A stretch of DNA of 64,000 nt from Stenurella melanura (lineage: Eukaryota > Arthropoda > Insecta > Coleoptera > Cerambycidae). The notes below the pieces were generated by a model. It was not told the origin of the DNA. It saw only the letters and a list, made by a program, of their open reading frames with translations, and did not search any database. The DNA lies in contig OY757317.1 in NCBI GenBank assembly GCA_963583905.1, positions 94,156,722 to 94,220,721 on the forward strand. The letters run 5' to 3'. Both the position numbers and the translations under genes were made by a program. Below, piece after piece: positions 30,735 to 42,177 of the stretch. Each line of letters opens with the position of its first letter. Positions within the stretch are counted from its first letter, which is position 1.

Positions 30735-31325
30735 TCAGTGTGAGTATAAAACTCGGTTTTTGGGGTTGAAAGTCCCTATTTGGCCGCCATTTTGAAAAAG
30801 GGAGTAAACAGTCTTTTCCCGATATCTGGAGAACTGTCTCACAAAAAGACTTTCTGTAGAGAATTGATTTCTCTACAATCTGGTCTTACCGTAAAATTGA
30901 AAAAGTTATCATTAAAAATAGACTAAAATTTTCATTAAGGCTTGTTTCTATTGATTTCATTGAAAAAACATATCAGATGTTTTTGTAGATCATTTTATTG
31001 CGAACAATTTTCTGTACTCATTTTTTAAATTTCTTTTCTTTGGAGAGGTGTTAGGGTGCTGCAGAGGGATCAAACCAAGTACTCCATTCAAAACGCGCGA
31101 AGGGTGCACGGAAGAACACCAGTCTAAAACTACTTTGACTATACGTTTTTTGCAAATGTTTTGATTGATACTAAATATAGCCAAATTATATAATTAGGGA
31201 TAATCAGAGAGGTCCTCAAGATATCGCGGAAAAACTATTTACACCCTCCTTTTTAAGATGGCGGGCCAAATGAGAGGGGGGGGGGGGGGCTGTCAACCCC
31301 GAAAATCGAGTTCTATACTCACACC
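30735..31325. mobile_element. Second MITE with inverted arms of about 105 bp
   Basis: GTGTGAGTATAAAACTCGG, GGGGTTGA, GGCCGCCATTTTGAAAAAGG and CCGATATCT at 30,750-30,838 pair with an inverted copy at 31,215-31,318. The right arm contains a poly-G run (31,275-31,290). The sequence just outside the left arm (CTTGCATTTTGGGTAGGACA) recurs inverted at about 34,795-34,825. Confidence 0.7.
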
Positions 31326-33189
31326 GACCCACCTTAAGAGTGGGTATGCCGTCTAAAAATCAGAAATAAATTACTCTCAAACGCCGCCCCGTCCGCGACA
31401 AATTATAATTAGACCATTGCAATTACGAAATTTGTACAGGCGAAAAATAGAAGAAAACATATCAATCTAGGTTTGCATCTTTTTAATATTTTGAAAAAAA
31501 ATAGTATTAATTAATAAGATTTGTTTTAATTAGCAGAGATTTTATGATTTTTTAAAAAATATTTAGAATCAAAATATGAGAAAAAGGGCTCGATACAAAC
31601 CTTCATTCATGTTTTCTGTGTATCGTACTATTTTTATTTTTCCAAAAAACATAATACTTTTTGCAAAAACATGTATAGCACGGAACCGTGCAAAGGCACA
31701 TTTTGCAACAAATGTTACACTGATACGAGCTCCCTCTGGATTTATTATTGTTTAAGCTCCGCCCTTCACCCAGAATTATTTTATGAATGAGAAAATATAA
31801 CGAGGGAACGAAATACGAAATTAAACCAAATCATTTCTAATAACACGGGACGCCCAATAAAATACCAAATTCCATTAATTTACTATTATACTTAACAGGT
31901 ACTCTACTCTTTGATTATACTTCAAGTACGGGATTATAACAATATAGTAACTAGTTATATGTAGCCACCCATGCACTAACAATAATGTGTAATTGTGTTT
32001 CAATTCTTCTTTATAAAATGGTGGTATGCTGGTATATTTGAAAACATTTATTGGACAATACAATTGATACTAAATTTTAAAGATGTGTTCTTGTCGTAAA
32101 CACATGAATATAGAATTATAAGGGGCGATGCGATTTGCAATGAAAGGAGTTAGAAACACAAAAGTAAAGCGCACATTTTCCCATTTTCTCATCAAGTCAC
32201 ACGCATCAGTTTGTTGCATTAGACCAAGCAACAGGATTTTTTTCATAATAACTTTTATTTCTGGGAAAAATAGAAAGAAATGTTTGGGATAAAAACTGTC
32301 GGCAGTAAAGTTATCTATCGATCTGTCAAAATAATGAAATCTAGGCTCAAAATGTAAAAAGAAACAGAGAAACCAACTTACTCCTTTAAACCCGAAAATA
32401 TTTTTTAGAAAAAAGCAACTTTCGTGAAAATTTAACAAATCAGAGCTAAAAGTATTGTCCAGAAGGTGATGTGGACCGATGTTGAAAATATTTTCTTGTT
32501 GAGGTCGCGCACCAATGTAGACGTTCTAAGAGAAGTTGCAGGTTTTTATCTCTGCTTTCAAAATTTGTAGAGAAAACATTTTTGAATACAAATTTTAGCC
32601 ATCTTTTTTACTTTCAAAATTTTGCAAATTTTTAGAATCGCTTTGACACTAGTATTTTAAAAAAATGCACTATTAAATTTCATTGATGCAAATAATTGAT
32701 GCTTTGGATTTTTAAAATCTAACCAGTAAAACCAGAGATATCCATATTTTTGAGAAATAACCTACTATGTCTAAAGTTATTAATGATATTTTGATGCGGG
32801 GTTTAGTTTAAAACATCTATCATTAAACTGTTGTCTACTATAAAAGCAAATTTGTAAGTTCTCCCCATCCATATATTTTTTAAGAAAATATGAATAATAA
32901 TTCGTAAAACTAAGTGTACACCAGGCAAGTTATTTTATATAATATGTGCTAATATGTGATATGTGCTAAGTATATAACACTAGTTCCTTGGTCAAATCGA
33001 GAACTACTACTCCTAGAAAGTAAAATTTCAAATAAAAGGTTGCCTCTATCCTTAATCTTTATTTATTCTCGATATATTTACTTGTTACTGACTTCGAAAA
33101 ATTGGCATTTGCTTGCTACATTTACGTCTGCAAATTTCAGGTTAGGGTTGTAAAGAAGTTCTTATTTTATACTATATACTATCAAAACA
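31326..33189. other. No gene recognised
   Basis: AT-rich. The frame at 32,070-32,438 (minus, 122 codons) has no recognisable domain. No repeats of note. Confidence 0.4.
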
Positions 33190-33377
33190 GTACCTGAGAG
33201 GTCAACCACTTGTAGAAATTACACGAACTGCCGAGACTGCCTTGCCTGCGGCGCCTGCGTAACTCCAATCAGCCGCACTTGCGGGGCTTTCAATTATATG
33301 ACCGCCACTGTCATGGCTGCCGACAGCCTGCCTAAAATTCGGAGAACGAGTGCCGACGGTGGTTTACCTCTCGATAG
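33190..33377. repeat. Short GC-rich MITE-like element
   Basis: GAGAGGTCAACCAC at about 33,198 and the inverted GTGGTTTACCTCTC at about 33,359 bracket a GC-rich 160-base core with internal complementarity (GCCTGCGGCGCCTGCG). This composition stands out from its AT-rich surroundings. Confidence 0.5.
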
Positions 33378-34107
33378 ACAACTACTGAATTTCATAACGA
33401 TCCGTTGAATAGTTTAATGCTTATAAATAATTACTTATCACCGACTTTCTGCGAATCATTTCTCTTATTCTCGGCGTCTATTGGATGTATAACAATAATA
33501 ATTAAAATTATTTTTTGTTTAACTTGCCATAATTCAAAAAACAAAAACATTAATGGATCTCAATTTTACTATGTCATCACTACATATTTATTAATGAACT
33601 GTGGTAATATGAAGGTCAAATTTTAATAATTGTAAAAAATACATTTTTTTTCTAAAACCATGTCGATAAAATGTGAGTATTTGCAAGGATCAGTTAACGA
33701 ACGGAAAACCCTTTAAGTCTATGCTGAGAAGAAATAAAGAACACCTTTTTTATTTGAAACTTTTTTTTCTGTTTAACAGTTTCTAAGAATATCGCGTACT
33801 TATAGACAAATTAGACCAATAAATAACTAATACTATACGCATAACACTTATTGGATAAAACAACTTGCGTGGTGTATATTTTTGATTTTAACAATGGTTG
33901 CTAATTTTTGTTTATTGGTAAACTACCATTATTTGAGGGAGACTACAAAATAAAAATTCAAGAAGTCCTGAGGAATCCCCTGAGGATCCAAGAGTTTAAA
34001 TTTTGATTTGTTGAATGATGTGACAGCTAAAGCTTTACACATACGAAAACTAAACAACATTAAAATGTTAAGTTTTCCATTTAGTTATAAACAAGAATTA
34101 GTACTAT
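33378..34107. other. No gene recognised
   Basis: AT-rich. The open frame at 33,405-33,626 has no recognised motif. Confidence 0.35.
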
Positions 34108-34160
34108 AATAACAAACGTATTTCGGAGTTATTGCTCTTCATATATGGCACATGAGGTAC
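34108..34160 (-). ncRNA. Degenerate hammerhead ribozyme, inverted partner
   Basis: On the minus strand, GCCAT...ATATGA, AGAGCAATAACTCC and GAAATACG align with the plus-strand hammerhead at 34,254-34,294. The helix II and loop sequence is conserved, but the CTGATGA core box has become TATATGA and the cleavage side is altered, so it should be inactive. The flanking TACTAATTCTTGTTTATAA also matches the other copy. Confidence 0.55.
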
Positions 34161-34253
34161 GAAGGTACAAAATAGAGTACCTACAATATACTGTGCTTTC
34201 CTATCTTTGTTGGTCTTGCTTTTAACAATATAACAATATTATTTATGCCATGA

Positions 34254-34294
34254 TACGCTGATGAGGAGCAATAACTCTGAAACGTGTGTCCGTA
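34254..34294 (+). ncRNA. Hammerhead ribozyme, type I with minimal stem III
   Basis: All parts are present in order. Stem I is TACG (34,254-34,257) with CGTA (34,291-34,294). The core box is CTGATGA (34,258-34,264). Helix II is GGAG/CTCT around the loop CAATAA (34,265-34,278). The core GAA and A15.1 follow (34,279-34,282). Stem III is only AC/GT with a GTGT loop (34,282-34,289). C at 34,290 is the predicted cleavage position in a GUC context. A very short stem III and type I topology are known from Penelope-like retroelements. The upper part of helix II begins with a G-U pair. Whether the RNA cleaves is untested. Confidence 0.75.
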
Positions 34295-34345
34295 ACTGCA
34301 ATATTGCATACCACTAATTTTTGTTTATAATTTTTATCGGACCTC

Positions 34346-35890
34346 ATCAACTCTTATTCTTTTTATTTAATATTATTATTTCCTTATTGACGATTATTAT
34401 TAATTAATGTAGATTACTAATTATTGAATATCTTTTCCATTATGCAAAAATATAGATATACTCGTATACTCAATATTACAAATTAAAATTCTAAGGAAGC
34501 CTAATACCTAGCCGTTTAAATTATAAATACTGTATTTATTGAAGGAATAATATAGATGTGTCGGCATAACCTTTGAGCTTTGGCAGGTAGAATTTATATA
34601 CAATCATGAAATAATTTCGAGCTTATACGTAAGTGGAATCGCGGTCATTCGTTTCTATTTACTACTACATAGTACTATAATTACATAAAATAATATTTTA
34701 TCGTTTTTAAAGGACCGCCCACTGGAGTTTCCCTTTCACCTCCCCTGTTGCAAATTTTAGCAGCTTGTCGAGGCATACCTACTCTTAACCATAAAAAAAA
34801 ATCTTGTCCTATTCAAAATGCAAGGTCAATGTAACATTTCAATGAATTATGATGCCAAATAGCCAAATAACATTTTTCGAATGTCCGACTGTCTTTGCAC
34901 TAATTGCAACGTGAACATTAGAGCAAAATGCGGACAGGTGATGACTTAAACACAAGTTTCGCTTTTCCGCAATTGGTAGACGATGAACTGATGTCAGCAG
35001 AAAGCTTTATAAGGCTGGATGTTTTAGGTTCAATTTTTGCACTTATGTTTTTGCACTTATGTTGCCTTCAGTGAATGAGATATGGTTGGTCAAACAGGGT
35101 TCATACGTAACACAAGTTATGTTAGATACACGATAATTTTGTTTGCAGAAGGAAATGATAAAATAAGAATTAAACAATTTGGAACCTTTTGCACAAAAAA
35201 TAACTGGAAGTCGGAAAAAGTCTGTTGAATTGAATTTTGCCGACCGCGCGTCAAAATTATTACATATTAATTCCAATTCCAAGACAAGGTTGAGGTACTT
35301 CTTTACTTTTTTCTGGAAGTTCTTAACCAATAATTGGTCTTAGTCAATTTGCTACCTAAATACTAACTTAACCACATTTGCCAAAGAATTCCTACCTTTA
35401 CAGGGTCAAATATTCTAAAATTATCCAATATTCGTTTTACAGTGTATGGTGATGGTTTCTGTTCTTGTAGGTATCGAGTAGCAAATGTGTTACATATTCC
35501 TGATATTACTTTGTCACATTCTCCATAAATAATAAATAAATATAAAAAGTCATCGTGGGTCTAATTTAAACGTGCTGGCATTTTTTGACATAAGAGAATA
35601 ACTGACATTAATGACTGTTTCTAATCGTGGCTAAGTTGTATAACGTGAAAAATAGAACACTTGGTATGCTATTATGAAATTTACTATTATTGTAGAGACT
35701 AGCTCATCTTGTGTTCTTTCTACGTACCAAAGAGCTTCCTAGACAAAGAAAGTTATAACGGCTATTGCAAACCGTTGCACCTGTCAAATTATATAAAATG
35801 TCAAATATCTTCGAAACTGCTGGGTTTAAGTATAGGATGTGCGACATCCTTTGACCCAGAATTTCATGGTCGTTTCGAAAAGTCGAAAAT
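34346..35890. other. No gene recognised; one dispersed fragment
   Basis: About 34,790-34,830 is the inverted copy of sequence beside the MITE at 30.7 kb. The minus-strand frame at 35,043-35,330 has no motif I know. Confidence 0.4.
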
Positions 35891-36040
35891 ATATAGGGCG
35901 TTCCACAAGTACCACATGCTTGTAATTATTTTAGTTGGATTGGCCACACTGACTTTAGTAACTCCCAAAATCTTCAAACTTTTTTGTTACATGCTTTTCC
36001 CAATATCGATCAATTCAGTTCCCGGTGAAACAACCTGTAT
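35891..36040. mobile_element. Very small MITE-like unit with TATAnGG ends
   Basis: The left end TATAGGGCGTTCCAC (about 35,888) and right end GAAACAACCTGTATA (about 36,026) are imperfect inverted repeats bounded by TA. The open frame at 35,709-36,071 runs through it and is therefore doubtful. Confidence 0.35.
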
Positions 36041-36770
36041 AGTATATTATGGTGATACATATTTTAGCTAGCGTTTCAACTCTGTGCGCCCATATGAAAA
36101 ATCAAAACCCGCCGCGCCGTGCCTGCACAGACCAGTATTCTATTCTTTAATAAGAGAACAGCGAAGGCCTGTAATCAAATATCTTTAGAAAAAGTCAATG
36201 GCCCTGAAAGGAATTCATGGGGGTATGCATGCAAAATACTCTAGGGGAATACGCTTCACTTTAGTGCGTTCACCCGCTGGTGTGGGTTGGAAAAGGTAGG
36301 GAGGCACGAGCTGGGGGATTCCTTGGGCCAGTGTCCACAAAAGAAAACGTCAATAAATCCATGCCGACTCGCAATACAACGCAGTATGTATAAGGAGATT
36401 TCGAGATATTTCATTTGAAACAGTATTGGTCACAAATAAGTTTAGGGCACCAACTTATATTAATGTAAACATGTATCATTCGTAACTTGTTATGCAGGGT
36501 TGATAAGAATCATTGCTTAAAAAAAAGACAATTTAAGAAAGAATGTTTTTTAAAATTTTGATTAATTTTCCTAAAAACCTCTTCGACGGGACAGTCAAGC
36601 CGATTCTATAAAATTTATTTACATTTTTACTTATTTTGATAAGTTGATTGTTCTTGTACTATTCCGCAAATGGTCTTATAGAATAATGCGTGGATAGTTA
36701 AAAAAAAAACGCCTGGCAAGACATTGTGAATAAAAGGAAGAAGACATATTGTCCAGATCTAATTATACAG
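36041..36770. other. No gene recognised
   Basis: Contains a moderately GC-rich block at 36,200-36,330 with no recognisable coding or RNA signal. Confidence 0.35.
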
Positions 36771-36772
36771 AG

Positions 36773-37452
36773 TGCTTGGTGTATAATATTTTGCACGCTG
36801 ATATGTTGCCGCCAAAAAAGTAAAAAGTTTTTATAATGGGCTTGGAAATTTTTTTAAAAGTCTCGTTTTTTTTTTAAACAATCAATACGAATCATTATTA
36901 TAATTACAGTAGCGTTTAAATCAAGTCAATACGATTATTAATTATAGAGATATAAGCTTTTAAAATCTGCAAATAACGATACGGCTTGCTGCAATGCCCG
37001 AAACTCGAGCTGGCCGGCTGTGACGTAATCGGCGCCGATGTCGCACGCCGCTCGCCTTATTTGAATGAATTTATATAAGTGAAACAGTCTTATTTTGAGT
37101 TCCTAAGTAGTTGTGACAATAATGGAGCAGGGATTTGTTCGTGGACAATCGGGTAACTTACCAAAAATCGACTGAAATAAAGAACATTAATACGTTTAAT
37201 TATTATTCCCATTGGTTACCCAGCTTGATATACAAAATATAATCAATTTTCGTCCTGGAGCTACATAACAGCAAAATATGTTTTCTTAATTCTCACACAG
37301 CGAATTCACTTTTTAAACCTATCTGGAAAAAATATTTACAATATTTAATTAAGCTCGGTAATGCGGCATCAAAAACTTAAAAACTTGGTAAGAAAATTTT
37401 AACCTCACAAAAAAAATGTAAAGATATATGCACCGATGTACTAAATCACCCT
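36773..37452 (+). mobile_element. Possible CAGRGTG-ended element carrying a gene start
   Basis: Bounded by TA|CAGAGTGCTTGG (36,771) and AAATCACCCTG|TA (37,452); the inverted match is limited to about 8 bases. Inside is a GC-rich promoter-like block, a TATATAAG at about 37,072, and the short coding remnant at 37,122. Confidence 0.35.
37122..37175 (+). pseudogene. N-terminal remnant (MEQGFVRGQSGNLPKID)
   Basis: ATG at 37,122 opens 17 codons and stops at TGA. From memory, a start of this type (M-x-x-G-F/Y-V-x-G-x-S-G-x-L-P) is shared by a large insect family of mobile-element proteins that usually continue with a SWIM-like and YqaJ/exonuclease-like region. Nothing of the remainder is found here. 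A TATA box about 50 bases upstream suggests that the original promoter is retained. Confidence 0.4.
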
Positions 37453-37539
37453 GTATATTTAAAAATAATTTTTAAGTGTGCACTCTTCGACACTACACCA
37501 GTTACATACAAAAAAATTTGAATTATTTTAATAAGAGCA

Positions 37540-38085
37540 ATATTTTATTTTTTTTTAATCTTATTTTAATGCCTTATTTTTATTAACGTCCTGGCGGAGT
37601 TCAGCTATTGCTGCTCTACCACTCAACCAGGACTCGTACACATAAACATCAACACAACAACCATTCCCTGCGATATTATTGCCATCTACCGCAGCTGAGA
37701 CTCGAACTCAGGAGAGATAACAGCGACTAGACATGTTGTGCCACCCAACAGCGATCTAAATCACTGCTACCGTCTCGGTAACACATGAAAAAACGCCACC
37801 AACATCCATACCCTGGCCAGGATTCGAACCCGGAACTCCGTGGTCGCAAGCCAAAAAATTTTTTCCATTTAAACATAATTTTGTTAATTAAAATATTACA
37901 TTGTATGAAGCTTATTTCTAAAGGTATATATGAATATCACATATAAAAGTAGGTACGTACAGTACATTATTTGGGTGTGGGATTTGGGGAGGGGGGGGTT
38001 GTTGTTTTGTCGGGTAGTGTGTCTTGTCGGGTTAGCAAGCCAAACACCTTCAGCATTGCGCCACCGAGCTGGCTGGGATATATGA
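37540..38085 (-). mobile_element. tRNA-derived SINE, minus strand, split by an insertion
   Basis: Minus strand, 5' to 3': an A-box-like AGCTCGGTGGCGCA (38,070-38,057), then, after the insertion, CCGGGTTCGAATCCTGG with a perfect B box (37,830-37,820) and a T-arm-like hairpin. Downstream are further tRNA-like pieces (GAGTTCGAGTCTCAG at about 37,690; TGGTTGAGTGGTAGAGC at about 37,635). The stretch ends in an A-rich tail (ATTAAAATAAG, AAAAAAAAATAAAA, about 37,565-37,540). No functional tRNA cloverleaf is formed. Confidence 0.6.
37856..38034. mobile_element. 179-bp insertion with 10-bp target duplication
   Basis: GCAAGCCAAA occurs at 37,846-37,855 and again at 38,035-38,044. Removing the 179 bases and one copy joins the A-box and B-box halves of the SINE. 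The insert contains GGGTAGTGTGTCTTGTCGGG and a G-rich tract, and begins with an A/T run. Family unknown. Confidence 0.75.
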
Positions 38086-38161
38086 CTGATACACTGTTGG
38101 GACACCCTGTATGTGAGTGCTGGATAATGTAAGTATTGCATTATGTAGGTAGAGATAACTA

Positions 38162-38386
38162 TTACAATTTTAAGTTAACTTCGAAATGGTCTTCACAACA
38201 AAACCGATTACTTGTACTCGAAAAGGTGATATTATTCTTTTTATCTCTCTTTATTGCATCACACCATTGTTTTCGTGTTTTTTCACCTTTTGGCATAATT
38301 ATAAATAATTTGTTTGGCGTAGTGATTGTTGTATTGGTACATCGAGGCACAACACAGTATTTGTAACGAATATTTTGTGTAGCCAT
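38162..38386 (-). pseudogene. THAP-domain exon of a transposon-derived gene
   Basis: On the minus strand, ATG at 38,386 opens MATQNIRYKYCVVPRCTN... and runs through a THAP zinc finger (C2CH). It shows the first Cys pair CVVPRC, the MPKGEKTRKQW segment with the invariant Trp, and FCCEDHF supplying the final Cys and His. The finger spans about residues 9-70. The sequence leaves coding after DHFE, where a GTTAAC could be a splice donor. The C-terminal AVPTIF-like box would lie on the next exon and is not found. THAP fingers bind DNA and are common in P- and Kolobok-type transposases and in insect YqaJ-linked mobile proteins. Only this exon is present. Confidence 0.75.
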
Positions 38387-39733
38387 CTCTATAACATCGC
38401 AGCAAAGCATCGGTACTATGATCACTACGGGGTAAATGGGCGTCTATGACGTAGTGCACTCAGTCGAGCTGCTACTAGGAAAGATGGGGGCGTGGACTAA
38501 TTGCTCGAACTTCAACAATTAATTGTAAAGCCATTTTAAGTGCTAGAGAAATAAATTAAATTGCAGTGTTTAAGTTACAACGTGCACATTTTTATAAAAA
38601 TATATAAAAAACATCGTTTTTAAGCCCAAGCCAAACCTATTTTACTGTTTAAAATTAATCAAACTACGTCTACTGCAGGGTGAGTAAAAATTGGAAATAA
38701 ATATTTTGTTACTAGCGTTTTTGCAAAGGCCATATTAGCATAAGCCACTCAAAATTACCCCCACACTTATGGAACTGGAATAGTAGTAGTGTCCCATTAT
38801 CGACAGTGAGCAATACTAACTAAATATTTTATATAGATTGTGTAAATTGTAAGCAAATTTTTAAAATAAGTCTACACTTAGGATGTCCCGTAATAACGTG
38901 CAAATTTATCTACCAATTCCTTATCGAAAAAAAAGTGGGTTCTTCATATAATATTTTTCAAAATAAGCTCTTCCTCTCCAGCTTCACCCCTTATAGGCCG
39001 GTCGTCGTAACTTTTATTTGGTCAGGAATTTAAAACACCAATTTCATTGACTATTCTTATAGGAAAATTGCGCTGAACACGATGTGGACATTAAAAAAAT
39101 TATAAAACACAGGCTTTATTATTAAGCTTAAGTTTTTTGAGGTTTTTTGGCTTGAAATTAACAATTCTTTTCTGTTCAACGAAAGATCATGTACGGATAT
39201 TTCATTGTAGTCAAAATGTTGCATTTTGTAATTGTTTAAACAAATAAGCTAATTTGTTTATTAAGGATTTGCGACTTTCCATGACATTTCTTGCACTCTA
39301 CACCCCCAGAAATCGATAAATATTGATAAAAACTATCATTTCTGTGTGGTCTTGCCCCTTTTTCTTTTTTTTTTTTACCACCCCCCCCCCCCCCCCCTTC
39401 AAAGTCTTTAACAACATTGCTCAGTAAACAAATGAAATATATCGGCTCAGGAACGTCGTATCCAAATGCAATTGTCGGAAAATGAAAGATAATAAAAAAT
39501 GGAAAATTTGAGGCTAGATAGACCTCGATCCGTTAACGAGATCTGGAGATATAGACCGTTGTGCGTTTACGGCTGTCAATTGTTTATTAATAAATTTTTT
39601 GAAAAAAATCTTGACAAAGTTAATATAGTAAACTAACTACTTTTCAATTGTCACACAAATTCATTGGTTTTTTATACATTTTATGCTTTTATAACAATTG
39701 ATTTATGAAAACTTATAAAAACTTGATAACGCG
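38387..39733. other. No gene recognised; upstream of the THAP exon and a poly-C tract
   Basis: 38,430-38,520 is GC-richer and contains TGACGTAGTGCACTCAGTCG, perhaps the promoter side of the THAP gene. A CAGGGTGAG end lies at about 38,675 and a poly-C run at 39,382-39,397. Otherwise nothing. Confidence 0.4.
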
Positions 39734-40948
39734 TCTAAAGATGTCATTCGTTGATTTGTGTATGGCTTTTACAATGAACAGAAGGTGCCCATATTAGAAA
39801 TGATTAGGGATAAGTTACGCGACTATCCAGATTATAACTATAAATCGTTAGATACTTTGCGACACGTTTTGCTCGATTGCGGTTTTAGGTACAAAAAATT
39901 TGACAAACGAATGGTAGTTATGGAATCAGCACGCATCGTTGATCATCGACACGCGTACCTGCGTAAAATAAAAGAATACCGAGATGCAAATATAGACATA
40001 ATTTATCTCGAAGAAACATGGTTTGACACCCATGATGTAGTTCAATATGATTGGGTAGATAACACCAAAAAGTGTAGAGGTGTTTCAAAATCTCCTGAGC
40101 TGTGACCTTCATATGCGCAGAGACAAAATCGATCTCGGGGACTCAGTTACACTTCTTAAAAATATTAGATTTATTGTTTACAATTTATCCCGAGCTCTTG
40201 TTTATGTATACAGCAAGGTAGCTGCCAGTGTTTTCAAAATACACTTATAAACCCAGAACAAACTTTGAGTTTTGCGCATTTCGCGGTTCATAAGATTCTG
40301 AAATACGAAATACCTTTAAGTGCTCCATGTTCTAGGGGAAAAAGAATTATAATTCTACATGCTGGAAGTAAAAACGGTTTTATTCCAAATGTGTTGTTGT
40401 CTGCTAAAAGTATCAAGCAATCCTCTGCCGACTACCACGAGGATATGACAACCGAATTATTTGAGAAGTGGGCAAAGGAACAGCTGTTACCAAATATCCC
40501 TCTAAATTCTGTAATTGTTATGGACAATGCGTCATACCATTCGCGGCGACATTCCGAACACCAACACAAAAAAAGCGATATCATTGAATTTATGAAAGGT
40601 AAAGGCTTGGAAATACCAGAAAAAAACACAAAAAGACATTAGAACTGATTGGAAAGCAAAATTTTAAAAAGGAGTAAGTACGCCGTTGAAAAAATTCTTG
40701 AAGCATACGAGCATTCTATTTTACATCTGCCTCCATATTATTGCGTTTCCAACCCTATTGAAATGGTGTGGTCTGATGTAAAAACAAGACTACGTCAATA
40801 TAATCAATCCCCACAATTAAGTGGGTCTATCTTAAAGAATATAAAGATAATAGTAGACGAAATAAACAAAAGCGATATATGGAGGAAGTGTGTATCTCAT
40901 GTGATAAAAAAGAAAATGAATCTATCAATCCAATTATTATTAATGTAA
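39734..40948 (+). pseudogene. mariner-like transposase (DDE_3 type), broken
   Basis: Fragments in order: an N-terminal helix-turn-helix part (VYGFYNEQKVPILEMI..., about 39,758) preceded by an in-frame TGA; IDIIYLEETWFDTH (about 39,990-40,035); DNTKKC to 40,075. After a MITE come LSAPCSRGKRIIILHAGSKN (about 40,317-40,375), NSVIVMDNASYHSRR (about 40,503-40,550), a frameshifted piece, and LPPYYCVSNPIEMVWSDVK (about 40,730-40,785). The DDE triad would be D in DETW (here Glu, EETW), D in VMDNASYH and E in NPIEMVW, so the first catalytic residue is substituted. Besides the MITE there are at least two frame breaks after 40,630. Inactive copy of a Tc1/mariner-related family common in insects. Confidence 0.85.
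40076..40315 (-). mobile_element. MITE copy 1 inserted in the mariner-like transposase
   Basis: AGAGGTGTTTCAAAATCTC at 40,076, then CTTCATATGCGCAGAGACA, TTAAAAATATTAGATTTATT and GCGCATTTCGCGG follow the order seen in the reverse complement of 44,050-44,239. The right TIR is decayed (GAAATACCT). The insertion falls between codons for KKC and LSAPC of the transposase. Confidence 0.8.
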
Positions 40949-42177
40949 ATACCGATTCAACTTCTGAAAAGTCGGATAGTGATGAACGAAATATTGTTTA
41001 TTTAAAGTTCATACACAAAGCTTTTTTGAAATTTGTTCATTTAACGTCGACCTATTTCATGGTCTAACATTTAATAAACAAGACAGTCGCTGCTTTACAC
41101 CCCCTCGGAAGGATTATATACCATCTATGCAACTCCTGCCTAAGATTACATAACTTTACCGCTAGAAGATAGAACGAGAGGTAGGTCCCTAGACAATAGA
41201 CGTAGCTTTAATATATCATTTATGTGACACTTCTATTGAATAAAGGTATCATAGAAATTCCTTTCTTTAACAATTAAAAAAATAATTATTTAGCATTTTT
41301 ACATTTCTACCGCCGCCGTCTATCTCTCATAAAGGAGCCACTTTACTCCGAGTTTTCGTTTTTATGCTGTCCCAATTGAGATCATATATACTATACATCC
41401 ATTTCTATTTTCTAGATTTCCCTATTTGTCTCGAAAATACGTTCCTTATTGAGACTGCTATCTTTAGACATTTTAAACCTTTGGATAAATTGCAATAAAA
41501 ATATCTAGGAAGCTTTTAAGTTGTGTATTTATGTTTGTAAGGTTTTTATATACCTAAAAAACTAATTTATAACTTCGATAGAGGTAAATAAAAAAATAAA
41601 TACACATAACGGAGCAAATGTATTCGTATATCATCTATAAGAAAAACATACAGATAAAATTAAATATTTTTATATTAAGACCACAATAAAATAAACACCA
41701 GAAACTCATAATTAATAAGGCTAATTTCTCTCCCACTGTTTACAACAGCTTGACACCATCTGGTGTGTTTACTATTATCCATTTTTTTTCTCTACGGCTT
41801 TTACCTTGAGTTTTTAATACATGCTGAATTACGGTTTTAATTCAGTAATGCCAGTTGTTCGCAAAATTAATCGATGTAAAACCACAACTCAGTTTTAAAT
41901 CGAAAATGATTTTACTAATTATTTCAATGATCGACAAAAGTATTTGGAAAATATAAGTATAGAATATGGTATTCCCCAAAAAAAAACAAACCAAAGGAGG
42001 TAAATTGGAACTTCTAGGGGCAATTAATTTTACCATTCCTGGAAATTCATTTTTTTAGATCATGATTTACGCTTATCCTTTCCAGCGATCACCCTGTAGA
42101 TAGCCTAACCTAATCCAACGATACTGATGTTACCTATCCACGCTCCAATTTATGAATTTCCACCCGTAAATTTACAA
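40949..42177. other. No gene recognised
   Basis: AT-rich. The only mark is a CACCCTG|TA end at about 42,091-42,099. Confidence 0.4.

Noticed and set aside
34986..35005. Another CTGATG hammerhead-like box
   Set aside because: No GAAA with helix II pairing follows at the needed distance.
35709..36071. 120-codon open frame with a hydrophobic segment
   Set aside because: It runs through a MITE-like unit at 35,891-36,040 and has no recognisable domain; probably chance.
37680..37830. tRNA gene(s) on the minus strand
   Set aside because: T-arm and A-box-like pieces are present, but no complete cloverleaf or matching acceptor stem forms; the SINE interpretation fits better.
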